A stretch of 64,000 bases of DNA from Amycolatopsis sp. NBC_00345 (GCF_036116635.1 NZ_CP107995.1:7316001-7380000); one strand, 5' to 3'. Shown: positions 47,667 to 56,857, counted from the first letter of the stretch. The notes: generated by a model from the letters alone, not told the origin. Numbers and translations: made by a program.

Positions 47667-50201
47667 TTGACCGCCGAGGCGTTGCCTGCGGAGTTACGGC
47701 GCACGATCGTGCAGATCGCCCGTACCCCGCGCCTGCTGGTCGCCTGCGACTACGACGGCACATTGGCTCCGATCACCGCGAACCCGGACGAAGCCCGGCC
47801 GCTGCCCGAGTCGGTCGGTGCGCTCAGATCGCTCGCCGGGCTGCACGAGACGACGACCGCGGTCATCTCGGGCCGGGCCCTGCGCGACCTGGCGACACTG
47901 TCGCGGCTGCCGTCCGAGGTGAACCTCGTCGGCAGCCACGGGTCGGAGTTCGACATCGGGTTCATCCACGCCCTCGACGACGAGGCCCGCGCGTTGCACC
48001 GCCGGCTCGAGTCGGAACTCGAGACGCTGGTGCTCGACGTGCCGGGTGTGTCGCTCGAGGTGAAGCCCGCGAGCATCGCGGTGCACGTCCGCCGGGCCGA
48101 GCACGAGGCCGGCCGCCGGGTGCTCGCCGATGTGCACGAGGGCCCGTCCACCTGGCCGGGCGTGTCCACCACCGACGGCAAGGAGGTGGTGGAGCTCGCG
48201 GTCGTCCAGACGGACAAGGGCAACGCGCTCGACACCCTCCGCCACCAGGTCGGCGCGACCGCCGCGATCTTCCTCGGCGACGACGTGACCGACGAGAAGG
48301 CGTTCGCCCGCCTGTCGGGCCCCGACCTCGGCATCAAGGTGGGTGACGGCGAATCGCTGGCCGCCTACCGCGTGCCGGACACGGTCGACGTCGCGCTGGT
48401 CCTCGCGTTCGTGCTGGAAGAGCGCCGAAACTGGCTCTACGGCGAGTCGGCGCCGCCGATCGAGCGGCTCTCGATGCTGGCCAACGAGCGCTCCGTCGCG
48501 CTCGTCACGCCGGACGCGAAGCTGACCTGGCTCTGCCACCCGGGCCCGGACGCCCCCGCGGTGTTCGCCGACCTGCTCGGCGGGCCGGGGGCCGGCCACT
48601 TCTCGATCAAGCCGCACCGCAACGGCCTGCCGCTGGGCCAGCGCTACCTGCCGAACACGATGACGGTGGAGACGCGCTGGTCGCGCCTGCTCGTCACGGA
48701 CTACCTGGAGCCGGAGAGCCCGTCGCACCGCACGGACATCGTGCGCGTGATCTCGGGTGAGGCGGCGGCGCAGGTGGTGTTCGCGCCGCGGCCGGAGTTC
48801 GGCGGGGTGCCGGTGAAGCTGGTGTCCGAGGGCGAGGGCCTGCGGGTGCTGGGCACGTCGGAGCCGTTTGTGCTCCGCGCGCCGGGCATCGAGTGGACCA
48901 TCACCTCCGACGGCCTGCACGACACCGCGACCGCGCTGGTGCAGCCGAAGCCGGACAACCCGGTGGTGCTGGAACTGCGCTGCGGCACCACGGACCTGGC
49001 CGCCCACGAACTGTCCGAAATAGAGCGTCGTGACCGCGCGGGCCGCTACTGGAGCGACTGGGCGGCCAAGCTCAAGCTGCCGACGGTGCAGACCGAGCTG
49101 GTCCGGCGCTCCGCGCTGACCCTGCGCGGCCTGGTCAACACCGACACCGGTGGCGTGCTGGCGGCCGCGACCTCGTCGCTGCCGGAGGAGATCGGCGGCG
49201 TCCGCAACTGGGACTACCGCTACTGCTGGGTCCGCGACGCCGCGATGACCGTGCGCGAGCTGGTGCACCTCGGCTCCACCGAGGAGGCCGAGGGCTACCT
49301 GAAGTGGCTGCACGGCGTGCTGTCCACTTTGGCCGGTCCGGAGCGGCTGCACCCGCTGTACACCCTGTCCGGCAGCGTGATCGGCGCCGAGGCCGTGATC
49401 GAGTCACTGCCCGGGTACGCCGGCTCGCGGCCGGTGCGCGTCGGCAACCTGGCCAACCACCAGGTGCAGCTGGACGTGTTCGGCCCGGTGGTCGAGCTGG
49501 TCAGCACGCTGGCCGAAGTGCGCGGCGAGCTGCGCGACGAGGACTGGCAGATGGTGCGCGCGATGGCCGAGGCCGTCACGCGGCGCTGGAACGAGCCGGA
49601 CCACGGCATCTGGGAGGAGCGGCACGTGCCGCGCCACCGGGTGTACTCGCGGGTGATGTGCTGGGTGACGATCGACCGCGCGGTGAAGCTCGGCAACGAG
49701 TACGGCCGCGACGTGCCGGGGGCCTGGCCCGAGCTGCGCGACCGGATCAAGGCCGACGTGCTGGAGCACGGCTGGAACGACGAGGTCCAGGCGTTCACCA
49801 CGGCCTACGACGGCACGGACCTGGACGCGGCGTCGCTGTTCGTCGGGCTCACCGGCCTGATCGACCCGGCCGACGACCGGTTCCAGTCCACGGTGACGGC
49901 GATCGAGGCCGAGCTGCGCAGCGGCTCGACCGTGTACCGCTACCGCCGCGACGACGGCCTCCCCGGTGGCGAGGGCGGCTTCCACATCTGCGCGGCCTGG
50001 CTGATCGAGGCGTACCTGCACACCGGCCGGCGCAACGAGGCCGAGGAGCTGTTCAGCCAGATCGTCAGCTCGGCCGGCCCCACCGGCCTGCTGCCGGAGC
50101 AGTTCGACCCGATCGCGGAACGGTCGCTGGGCAACCACCCGCAGGCGTACTCGCACCTCGGCCTGATCCGCTGTGCGAACCTGCTGGCGCAGAAGGCCTG
50201 A
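47667..50201 (+). CDS. otsB: trehalose-phosphatase fused to GH15 (trehalase/glucoamylase-type) domain
   Basis: An 844-residue two-domain protein. Residues 1-260 are an OtsB-type HAD phosphatase with DYDGTLAP (Asp28 nucleophile, Asp30), TTAVISGRALRDL, VGSHGSE and FLGDDVTDEKAF. Residues about 270-844 are a GH15 (alpha/alpha)6 barrel with RNWDYRYCWVRDAAMT near 511, GIWEER (general acid Glu, near 648), and LLPEQFDP (catalytic base Glu, near 808). The product of the first half, trehalose, may be the substrate of the second, or the GH15 part may cut other alpha-glucosides. TTG at 47667 is chosen because AGGAGG lies 4 nt upstream; GTG at 47664 is possible. Confidence 0.9.
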   Translation: MTAEALPAELRRTIVQIARTPRLLVACDYDGTLAPITANPDEARPLPESVGALRSLAGLHETTTAVISGRALRDLATLSRLPSEVNLVGSHGSEFDIGFIHALDDEARALHRRLESELETLVLDVPGVSLEVKPASIAVHVRRAEHEAGRRVLADVHEGPSTWPGVSTTDGKEVVELAVVQTDKGNALDTLRHQVGATAAIFLGDDVTDEKAFARLSGPDLGIKVGDGESLAAYRVPDTVDVALVLAFVLEERRNWLYGESAPPIERLSMLANERSVALVTPDAKLTWLCHPGPDAPAVFADLLGGPGAGHFSIKPHRNGLPLGQRYLPNTMTVETRWSRLLVTDYLEPESPSHRTDIVRVISGEAAAQVVFAPRPEFGGVPVKLVSEGEGLRVLGTSEPFVLRAPGIEWTITSDGLHDTATALVQPKPDNPVVLELRCGTTDLAAHELSEIERRDRAGRYWSDWAAKLKLPTVQTELVRRSALTLRGLVNTDTGGVLAAATSSLPEEIGGVRNWDYRYCWVRDAAMTVRELVHLGSTEEAEGYLKWLHGVLSTLAGPERLHPLYTLSGSVIGAEAVIESLPGYAGSRPVRVGNLANHQVQLDVFGPVVELVSTLAEVRGELRDEDWQMVRAMAEAVTRRWNEPDHGIWEERHVPRHRVYSRVMCWVTIDRAVKLGNEYGRDVPGAWPELRDRIKADVLEHGWNDEVQAFTTAYDGTDLDAASLFVGLTGLIDPADDRFQSTVTAIEAELRSGSTVYRYRRDDGLPGGEGGFHICAAWLIEAYLHTGRRNEAEELFSQIVSSAGPTGLLPEQFDPIAERSLGNHPQAYSHLGLIRCANLLAQKA

Positions 50202-50216
50202 CGCCTTTTTCCTTTG

Positions 50217-50254
50217 ACGGGCCCGTACCACCACTTGGCGGTACGGGCCCGTCG
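50217..50254 (+). terminator. 14-bp hairpin terminator after otsB fusion gene
   Basis: The arms GACGGGCCCGTACC (50217-50230) and its complement (50241-50254) enclose a 10-nt loop, directly downstream of the fused trehalose gene and preceded by a T-run. The arms are themselves rich in GGGCCC. Confidence 0.75.
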
Positions 50255-50370
50255 GCGTTACCACAGCCCGGTGACATGTCCTACGGAGGTGACCTGCTCA
50301 CTCGATGGTCGCCTAAGCTGCGATTCACGGGCATCTGCACGTTCGTTTCGTCTCGGTTCGGAGGTGGACG

Positions 50371-50904
50371 GTGAAGCAGTACTACGGTCAGCAGGCCGAG
50401 GGGTACGCGCCGCTGCCGCCGTTGTTCGCCGCCCGGGTGCGCGGAGGATCGCTGGTCACCGGGGTCGCGCTGGCCGTCGGCACGATTCTGGTGCTGGCGC
50501 TGACGGTGTTCGTGAACGGTCCTTTGCACGGGCACGCGCTGCCGGACGCCTTCGTCGGACGGGTCGCCCTGCTGCTCCCGGTGCTGTCCGTGCTGGCGAC
50601 CGCCGTCGTGGTGCTCAGCGCCCGCCGCTGCCTGCTGGGCGACTACCTCGTCGTCCCCCGCGCCCGGTTCACCCGCACCCTGCTGCGCGCCTGTTTCACG
50701 ACGCTGGTCGCGACCTGCCTGCTGGCCCTCACCACGTCGGCGCTGGTCGACCTCTGGCACGACCACAACCGCCTCGGCGCCAGCGACCTGCTGGCCACCT
50801 GCGCCAACTTCGCGCTGGGCGTGCTCGGCTACGGCGTGGGCCTGTTCTACGTCCGCCCCTCGGTGGCGACGCTGCAACGCTTCAGCGACCACCCGATCTG
50901 GTGA
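50371..50904 (+). CDS. hypothetical membrane protein (177 aa)
   Basis: A soluble N-terminal stretch of about 25 residues (KQYYGQQAEGYAPLPPLFAARV) precedes four hydrophobic segments (VTGVALAVGTILVLALTVFV, FVGRVALLLPVLSVLATAVVVL, ACFTTLVATCLLALTTSAL and CANFALGVLGYGVGLFYV). Family unknown. The GTG start has CGGAGGTGG about 5 nt upstream. It lies between the trehalose genes and the sigma operon and ends 94 nt before the sigma gene; no link is evident. Confidence 0.75.
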   Translation: MKQYYGQQAEGYAPLPPLFAARVRGGSLVTGVALAVGTILVLALTVFVNGPLHGHALPDAFVGRVALLLPVLSVLATAVVVLSARRCLLGDYLVVPRARFTRTLLRACFTTLVATCLLALTTSALVDLWHDHNRLGASDLLATCANFALGVLGYGVGLFYVRPSVATLQRFSDHPIW

Positions 50905-50998
50905 CCTCGCGCCGTGCCGCGAATGTTCTCCATGTCCTGATCACGACGAAAGTAGGCTCGGCCGTGAACGCTCCGGGCCGCTGCGGGCGATACCAGGT

Positions 50999-51607
50999 AT
51001 GCAGGTGATCCACGAGGGTCGAGAGCCGGCCGGGCCGGGCTCATTCGACCGGCCCGACCTGGGCGTGGCCGATCCGGGGCCCGTGTTCGGGCGGCTCTTC
51101 GACGCGCACGCGCGGTCGATGCACCGCTATCTCGCGCGGCGGATCGGCGACGAGTCGGCCCACGACCTCGTCGGGGAGACGTTCCTCGTCGCGTTGCGGC
51201 GGCGCGACTCGTACCAGCCCGAGCTGGGCACGGCCCGGTCGTGGCTGTACGGCATCGCGACGAACCTGCTGCGCCACCACGTCCGGAGCGAGACCCGGGC
51301 GCTGCGGGCGACCGCGCGGCTCGCGCGTGTGGGCGACCGGAACACAGCCGGGCACGACAGCCGCGTCGCGGAGCAGGTCGACGCCCAGACGCGCGCCGCG
51401 CAGCTGGCGGGGGCGCTCGCCAAGCTCAGCGTGGCCGACCGCGACACATTGCTGCTCGTCGCGTGGGCCGGGCTCGAACCGACGGAGGTCGCCGAAGCGC
51501 TCGGCGTCCCGCCCGGCACGATCCGCTCAAGGCTGCACCGGCTGAGGCGGTGGCTGCGCGCGAACGCGGCCGAAACGACGAACAACGAGGAGGCGATCGA
51601 CCTGTGA
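50999..51607 (+). CDS. ECF RNA polymerase sigma factor
   Basis: The 202-residue protein has sigma region 2 (GPVFGRLFDAHARSMHRYLARRIG, then AHDLVGETFLVALRRRDS and ARSWLYGIATNLLRHH) and region 4 (ALAKLSVADRDTLLLVAWAGLEPTEVAEALGVPPGTIRSRLHRLRRWL). It is coupled to the following gene by a GTGA overlap. That gene encodes a membrane-anchored protein of the CU044_5270 type, the standard partner of this sigma group, so it probably acts as the sensor or anti-sigma factor. The start could also be GTG at 51005. Confidence 0.9.
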   Translation: MQVIHEGREPAGPGSFDRPDLGVADPGPVFGRLFDAHARSMHRYLARRIGDESAHDLVGETFLVALRRRDSYQPELGTARSWLYGIATNLLRHHVRSETRALRATARLARVGDRNTAGHDSRVAEQVDAQTRAAQLAGALAKLSVADRDTLLLVAWAGLEPTEVAEALGVPPGTIRSRLHRLRRWLRANAAETTNNEEAIDL

Positions 51608-52782
51608 GCGACGACGACAACATCCGGCACCTGTGGTCCGACGCCGAACTCGACGACGCGTTCGCCGCGCTGCACCCCCACGTCCGCACCGACGGCGACG
51701 AACTCGACCGTGGCCGCGCCAAGCTGATGCGCGCCGCAGCCGCCGCGAGCACCGAGGGCGGCGAGCGGACCACCCGGCCGTCGAAGAAGCGTGCGGGCTC
51801 CTGGCGCTGGATCGCCGTGGCCGCGGCTGTCGCCGTGCTGACCGGCGGGGTGGTCGTGGCGAGCAATCTCAACGACGGTTCGCCGAAGGTCATGCCCGCG
51901 AGCACGCCGACGTCGGACAACCGGCCCGCCGCGGGCCAGTACACCCACGTCACCAACGACTACACGGTGATCGAATGGGTCGCCGGCCACAGCGCGTTCG
52001 CCGTGCGGGAGCGCCTCGAAGTGTGGATCCCGCCCAACCCGCGTGACCTCTGGAAACGCCGGTGGACCCGAACCGGCGAGGTCAGGCTGCTCCGGGGGAT
52101 GCCCGCCGACCAAGCGGCCCTGCCCGGCCCCACGTCCGCGGTCCAGACCGCGCTCGACGGCCTTTTCGCCGAAGCGCTGCCCGGTTCCGCGGGCCAGACC
52201 GGCGTACCCAACGGCTGGTACCAGCCGACCTTCGAGTTCGTCGCCGCCCTCCCGACGGACCCGCAAAGGCTGTCCGCCTACATCAGTCAAGCCGTCAAGT
52301 CCCACCCGACGATGCCGGCGCCGGTCCCCCTGTTCGGGCCGACCAGCGTCAGCGGAAATCTGCCAGTGGGAGAGCAAATCCTGAGCGGTCCGTTCGGGCC
52401 GCCGACGCAACCGCCGATTCCACCGCCGACGTCGGCCGACATCAACCTGTCACCGAACATGCGCTTCTCCGAGCAGGTGGCCGGCGTGGTCCTGTCGGTG
52501 ATCACCAGCGGCCTGGCCTCACGAGCGCTGCGGGCATCGCTGTTCAGGGTGCTGTCCGGCGTGCCCGACATGAAGAGCGCGGTCCAGAAAGCCAACCGCA
52601 CGATGATCTTCACCCTGGACCTCGCCGATCACCAGCTGATCATCGACTACGACCTGAACACCGACACCGTGCTGCGCGCTTCGACCGTCGCGTCGCCGGC
52701 CGGCAAGTACGCCTTCCCCGCGGGGCAGCCCATCAGCTCGTCGGAGTACAGCTACGACATCACCGACAGCTCCGGGGGCTGA
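51604..52782 (+). CDS. CU044_5270 family protein, sigma factor partner
   Basis: The 392-residue protein has a cytoplasmic N-terminus of about 65 residues (DDNIRHLWSDAELDDAFAALHPHV), one membrane segment (WRWIAVAAAVAVLTGGVVVAS) and a large extracytoplasmic domain with APVPLFGPTSVSG and AGVVLSVITSGLASRALRASLFRVLSGVP. It matches the CU044_5270 family that sits next to ECF sigma genes in actinobacteria and is thought to act like an anti-sigma or sensor protein; this is known of the family, not proven. It overlaps the sigma stop by 4 nt and is convergent with radA. Confidence 0.85.
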   Translation: MSDDDNIRHLWSDAELDDAFAALHPHVRTDGDELDRGRAKLMRAAAAASTEGGERTTRPSKKRAGSWRWIAVAAAVAVLTGGVVVASNLNDGSPKVMPASTPTSDNRPAAGQYTHVTNDYTVIEWVAGHSAFAVRERLEVWIPPNPRDLWKRRWTRTGEVRLLRGMPADQAALPGPTSAVQTALDGLFAEALPGSAGQTGVPNGWYQPTFEFVAALPTDPQRLSAYISQAVKSHPTMPAPVPLFGPTSVSGNLPVGEQILSGPFGPPTQPPIPPPTSADINLSPNMRFSEQVAGVVLSVITSGLASRALRASLFRVLSGVPDMKSAVQKANRTMIFTLDLADHQLIIDYDLNTDTVLRASTVASPAGKYAFPAGQPISSSEYSYDITDSSGG

Positions 52783-52791
52783 GCGACCGGG

Positions 52792-54153
52792 CTACTGCGC
52801 GTGGTTGGCGGCGTTCAGCGCGCTCGCGACGTCGCCGACCTCCAGCACCCGGATCCCGTCCGGCAGCTTGCCCGAGTCGGGCGGCACCAGCGCGTGGGTG
52901 AAGCCCAGCCGGGACGCTTCGGCGAGGCGGCGGGCGACGTTCGGCACCCGCCGGACCTCGCCCGCCAGCCCGACCTCGCCCAGCGACACCAGCCGCGGCG
53001 ACAGCGCGACCTCGTGCAGTGAAGAGGTCAGCGCCAGCACCAGCGCGAGGTCGATCGCCGGCTCGGTGATCTTCATGCCGCCGACGGTGGCGACATACAC
53101 ATCCTTGTCGCCGAGCTTGAGCTTGCCGCGTTTCTCCAGCACGGCCAGCACCATCGCGACGCGCGCCGAGTCCAGCCCGCTCACCGCGCGCCGGGGCTGC
53201 GGCATGCTCGTGCTCGAAACCAGCGCCTGCACTTCGCCCAGCAGCGGCCGTTTCCCCTCGACGGCCACGGTGATCGCCGTGCCCGGCACCGGTTCCGCCG
53301 TGCGGCTCATGAACAGCCCGGACGGGTCCGGCACGCCGACGATGCCGCCCTCGGTCAGCTCGAAGCAGCCGACCTCGTCGGCCGCGCCGAAGCGGTTCTT
53401 CACGCCGCGCACCATCCGCAGCGTCGAGTGCTTGTCGCCCTCGAACTGCAGCACGACGTCGACCAGGTGCTCCAGCACCCGCGGCCCGGCGACCGAGCCG
53501 TCCTTGGTGACATGCCCCACCAGGACCACGGGCAGCCCGCGCTCCTTGGCCAGCGCGACCAGCCCCGCGGTGACCGCGCGGACCTGCGTGACCCCGCCCG
53601 GCGAGCCCTCCACCTGCGGCGACGCCATGGTCTGGACCGAGTCGACGATCAGCACCCCCGGCTTCACGGCGTCGACGTGCCCGAGGATCGCGGCCAGGTC
53701 GCTCTCGGCCGCGAGGAACATCTCGCCGTGCACGTTGCCCGTGCGCTCGGCGCGCAGCCGGACCTGCCCGGCCGACTCCTCACCGGTGACGTACAGGGAC
53801 CGCCCGGCCGTGGCCGCCCACTGATAGGCCACCTCGAGCAGCAGGGTCGACTTGCCGACGCCGGGCTCACCGGCCAGCAGGACCACAGCGCCGGGCACCA
53901 GCCCGCCGCCGAGCACCCGGTCGAACTCGGGCACCCCGGTGGACTTGGCCCGGGCCGATTCGACGTCGACCTCCGCGATCGGCCGCGCGGGCGCACTCGG
54001 CGCACCGGCCGCGACCCGGGTGATCGCCGGGTTGCCGCCGCCACGCTCCTCGAGCGTGCCCCAGGCCTGGCATTCGGCACAACGCCCGACCCACTTGGCG
54101 GCCTCGTGCCCGCACTCGGCGCACCGGTAGACAGTGCTGCTCTTCTTCACCAC
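52792..54153 (-). CDS. radA: DNA repair protein RadA
   Basis: The 453-residue protein has a C4 zinc finger (Cys11, Cys14, Cys25, Cys28), the Walker A GEPGVGKST at 95-103, Walker B VLIVDSV, the RadA-specific KNRFG at 252-256, and a C-terminal Lon-like domain. RadA (Sms) promotes branch migration in recombinational repair. GTG at 54153 lies 6 nt after TAGCCT, so it is probably leaderless. It ends 9 nt from the convergent CU044_5270 gene. The position next to carD is conserved in actinobacteria. Confidence 0.97.
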   Translation of the reverse strand: MVKKSSTVYRCAECGHEAAKWVGRCAECQAWGTLEERGGGNPAITRVAAGAPSAPARPIAEVDVESARAKSTGVPEFDRVLGGGLVPGAVVLLAGEPGVGKSTLLLEVAYQWAATAGRSLYVTGEESAGQVRLRAERTGNVHGEMFLAAESDLAAILGHVDAVKPGVLIVDSVQTMASPQVEGSPGGVTQVRAVTAGLVALAKERGLPVVLVGHVTKDGSVAGPRVLEHLVDVVLQFEGDKHSTLRMVRGVKNRFGAADEVGCFELTEGGIVGVPDPSGLFMSRTAEPVPGTAITVAVEGKRPLLGEVQALVSSTSMPQPRRAVSGLDSARVAMVLAVLEKRGKLKLGDKDVYVATVGGMKITEPAIDLALVLALTSSLHEVALSPRLVSLGEVGLAGEVRRVPNVARRLAEASRLGFTHALVPPDSGKLPDGIRVLEVGDVASALNAANHAQ

Positions 54154-54185
54154 GCGCCGAGGCTAGCGGTGGGCACCGACAGAAA

Positions 54186-54860
54186 TCAGTGACCCGCCGC
54201 GGCGTTGCCCTGGGCCTGGTCGTGCGCCGGCGCGGTGACCGGCAGCTCGACGACGACCGGGCCGGCGTTCTGGAAGGTGAAGGTGACCTTGATGGTCTGC
54301 CCCGGCCACAGCGGCTGCTTGAGGTTCTGCAGCACCACGGACCCGACGCCCAGCTGGGTCGGCGCGGAGGACGTGGGCGGGGCCGGCGTCGCGGTGTCGC
54401 TGCCCGAGGACGGCGGGGCGGTGTTGGACGCGGAGACCGAGCTACTCGACGGCGCCGAAGAAGAGGACGGCGCGTCCTGCTGGTTGGTGGCCTCGACGGC
54501 GTCCGACGGGCCGATCACCAGCGAGTGGCCGGCGACGATGGCCGTCGAGCCGCTGACCGTGGCCGGGCCGTCGGTCGCGTCGGAGGTCACGGAGACGAGC
54601 TTGTCGTCCTGCGGGCCCTGGTTGACGAGCGTCAGCGTGAGCGGCGCGGACTGGCCGGCCGAGTAGGCGGCGCCCTGCGCCGGGTACTGGACCGCGGCGT
54701 CGCGCAGGACCAGTGTCTTCACCTGCGCGTAGGTGCCGTTGACCGCGGGCTGCTGAGTGTCGGTCTGGGTGATCTGACCGGCTCCGCAGCCGGCGAGCAC
54801 GAGCGCGGCGCCGAGCGCCGACACACCTGCGCCGAGCACGCGGCGATTCTGCAGCCTCAC
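54186..54860 (-). CDS. putative lipoprotein
   Basis: The 224-residue protein begins RLQNRRVLGAGVSALGAALV and continues to the lipobox LAGC, which would make the Cys at about residue 25 the lipidated N-terminus. The mature part has an Ig-like or copper-chaperone-like beta pattern (SAPLTLTLVNQGPQDDKLVSV and IKVTFTFQNAGPVVVELPV). The two parts are separated by a long Ser/Ala/Pro/Thr linker (about residues 125-165). The start at 54860 has GGAAGGA 8 nt upstream. It is divergent from carD across 285 nt and 32 nt upstream of radA on the same strand. Function unknown. Confidence 0.82.
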   Translation of the reverse strand: MRLQNRRVLGAGVSALGAALVLAGCGAGQITQTDTQQPAVNGTYAQVKTLVLRDAAVQYPAQGAAYSAGQSAPLTLTLVNQGPQDDKLVSVTSDATDGPATVSGSTAIVAGHSLVIGPSDAVEATNQQDAPSSSSAPSSSSVSASNTAPPSSGSDTATPAPPTSSAPTQLGVGSVVLQNLKQPLWPGQTIKVTFTFQNAGPVVVELPVTAPAHDQAQGNAAAGH

Positions 54861-55145
54861 GTCGGAGTCCTTCCATCTCACGGCCTCGTCACGACGAAGA
54901 CTAGCCGGGGACCCGCGCGTGCGCGGAACCGGTCCGCCTTGCGGGCGCGCCACCATCCAAGATCAACCGTCCAATTAGGAATTCGCCGCTCCTGATCAGC
55001 GCATTCCCGTCACCTGCATGAGCACGGGCCCGGAAGGTTTGTCAACCCCCGCTCAGGCCGCTGACCTGCGACGACGATCCCGGGGCGCTAGGTGGGCTTC
55101 GGAAGACCGTGCTAAGATGGCATTAGCGAAAGGGGCAGAGGACAC

Positions 55146-55637
55146 ATGGTTTTCAAGGTCGGAGAGACCGTCGTCTACCCGCACCACGGTGCCGCACTCA
55201 TCGAAGCCATCGAAACCCGCGTGATCAAGGGCGAGGAGAAGAAGTACCTCGTCCTCAAAGTCGCGCAAGGGGATCTTACGGTTCGCGTGCCTGCTGACAA
55301 CGCCGAGATCGTCGGTGTGCGTGACGTCGTCGGGCAAGAAGGACTGGACAAGGTTTTCGACGTGCTGCGTGCTCCGCACACCGAGGAGCCCACGAACTGG
55401 TCTCGTCGGTACAAGGCCAACCTCGAGAAGCTCGCCTCCGGCGATGTGAACAAGGTGGCCGAAGTGGTGCGCGACCTCTGGCGGCGAGAGAAGGACCGCG
55501 GACTTTCAGCCGGTGAAAAGCGGATGCTGGCGAAGGCGCGGCAAATTCTGGTCAGCGAGCTCGCGCTCGCGGAGGGCACCGACGAGGACAAAGCGGAGGT
55601 CCTCCTCGACGAGGTTCTGGAAACCGCGACGGTCTGA
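55146..55637 (+). CDS. carD: CarD-family RNA polymerase-binding regulator
   Basis: The 163-residue protein has an N-terminal RNAP-interacting Tudor-like domain (VFKVGETVVYPHHGAALIEAIE, then YLVLKVAQGDLTVRVPADN). The C-terminal helical DNA-binding domain has EEPTNWSRRYKANLEKLASGD and LSAGEKRMLAKARQILVSELALAEG. The conserved Trp that contacts the upstream edge of the -10 bubble is in NWSRR. CarD stabilises open complexes at housekeeping promoters and is essential in mycobacteria. TAAGAT lies about 28 nt upstream, with AAAGGGGCAGAGGA as ribosome site. ispD follows after 66 nt. Confidence 0.97.
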   Translation: MVFKVGETVVYPHHGAALIEAIETRVIKGEEKKYLVLKVAQGDLTVRVPADNAEIVGVRDVVGQEGLDKVFDVLRAPHTEEPTNWSRRYKANLEKLASGDVNKVAEVVRDLWRREKDRGLSAGEKRMLAKARQILVSELALAEGTDEDKAEVLLDEVLETATV

Positions 55638-55703
55638 CCCCCTGGGTCATCCGGCTCGCCCGGCGGAGGCACCGGGCAGTCGCCTCTCTACGATCACGAC
55701 CTG

Positions 55704-56387
55704 ATGAGCCAGCTGGTGCAGAGCGTCGTGTTCGTGACTGTCGCACACCGGAGCACGGATCCAGAGGCAGCTCTGGCCGTGGTGAACGGTGAAGTTCTCC
55801 TCGCGCACACCGTGCGGGGGCTGCTCGGCACACCGGAGATCGATCTGGTTGCCGTGGTGGCCCCCGAGCGGTGCGCTGCTATTTTTTCAGAGGTTATCGC
55901 CGGGTTCCCGGGCGCCGTCACCGGCCCGCCGAACCACTGCCGGGTCGTCCCCGGCCCCTCGCTCCGGCAGGCGTTCGCCGCCGTTGAGCCCGAGCTCTCC
56001 CCCGACGCGACCGTCCTGGTGCACGACGCGCTCCGGGCGTTCACTCCACAAGGGACGATCCGTGACGTACTGGGCGCGGTCCGTGCGGGCGCGGGCGTCG
56101 TCGTCCCGGTTCTGCCCATGGCGGACACCGTGAAGTCCACCGACGAAGCGCGGCTGATCACCGGCACCGTCGACCGCGAAGGGCTCCGCACCGCGCAAAC
56201 GCCCATCGGTTTCGCCCTCCCGGAGTTCCGGGCCGCGCTCGGGACGGACGCCGTCCTCGACGCCGCCGTTCTGGCCGGCGCCGCCACTGTCCCCGGCCAT
56301 CCCGACGCGATGCGCGTCGCGAGTGCCTTCGAACTCACCCTCGCCGAGGCCCTCGTGGCCCTGCACGGTCACGAGGAGCCCCTGTGA
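55704..56387 (+). CDS. ispD: IspD-like 2-C-methyl-D-erythritol 4-phosphate cytidylyltransferase
   Basis: The 227-residue protein has the IspD order of motifs: VLVHDALRAFTP, VVVPVLPMADTVKSTDE, LRTAQTPIGFALPEF and AFELTLAEAL. It overlaps ispF by 4 nt. The N-terminal CTP-binding loop of typical IspD (PAAG-x-G-x-R with catalytic Arg, then Lys) is replaced here by VVFVTVAHRSTDPEAALAVV, which lacks the glycine-rich loop and the usual Arg/Lys arrangement. IspD makes CDP-ME in the MEP isoprenoid pathway. Either this lineage uses a variant loop or the protein has changed function; operon position favours the former. Confidence 0.82.
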   Translation: MSQLVQSVVFVTVAHRSTDPEAALAVVNGEVLLAHTVRGLLGTPEIDLVAVVAPERCAAIFSEVIAGFPGAVTGPPNHCRVVPGPSLRQAFAAVEPELSPDATVLVHDALRAFTPQGTIRDVLGAVRAGAGVVVPVLPMADTVKSTDEARLITGTVDREGLRTAQTPIGFALPEFRAALGTDAVLDAAVLAGAATVPGHPDAMRVASAFELTLAEALVALHGHEEPL

Positions 56388-56857
56388 ACGACCTCCGCGT
56401 CGGCAACGGCGTCGACGTCCACCCGATCGAACCCGGCCGCGAGTGCTGGATGGCCGGGCTGCTGTGGCCGGGCGTCGACGGCTGCTCCGGTCACTCCGAC
56501 GGCGACGTCGCGGCCCACGCGCTGTGCGACGCGCTGCTGTCCGCCGCCGGGCTCGGCGACCTCGGCGCGGTCTTCGGCACCGGCGACCCGCGGATGGACG
56601 GCGCGCACGGCGCGGACATGCTCGCGGAGGTCCGTGGGCTCGTCGAGGCGGACGGGTGGCGCGTGGCCAACGCGACCGTGCAGATCATCGGCAACCACCC
56701 GCGCGTCGGGAAGCGGCGCGACGAGGCGCAGAAGGTGCTCGGCGACGCCGTCGGCGGGCCGGTGAGCGTCGCCGGCACGACGTCCGACGGGCTCGGCCTC
56801 ACCGGCCGCGGCGAGGGCGTCGCGGCCGTGGCGACGGCACTCCTCGTCCGGTCCTGA
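56384..56857 (+). CDS. ispF: 2-C-methyl-D-erythritol 2,4-cyclodiphosphate synthase
   Basis: The 157-residue protein has the IspF motifs: VGNGVDVHPI (metal-binding Asp and His), GHSDGDVAAHALCDALLSAAGLGDLG (second metal His) and VSVAGTTSDGLGLTGRGEGVAA near the C-terminus. It cyclises CDP-ME-2-phosphate to MEcPP in the MEP pathway, releasing CMP, as a trimer. The GTG overlaps the ispD stop by 4 nt, so the two are translationally coupled. Length is standard. Confidence 0.96.
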   Translation: MNDLRVGNGVDVHPIEPGRECWMAGLLWPGVDGCSGHSDGDVAAHALCDALLSAAGLGDLGAVFGTGDPRMDGAHGADMLAEVRGLVEADGWRVANATVQIIGNHPRVGKRRDEAQKVLGDAVGGPVSVAGTTSDGLGLTGRGEGVAAVATALLVRS

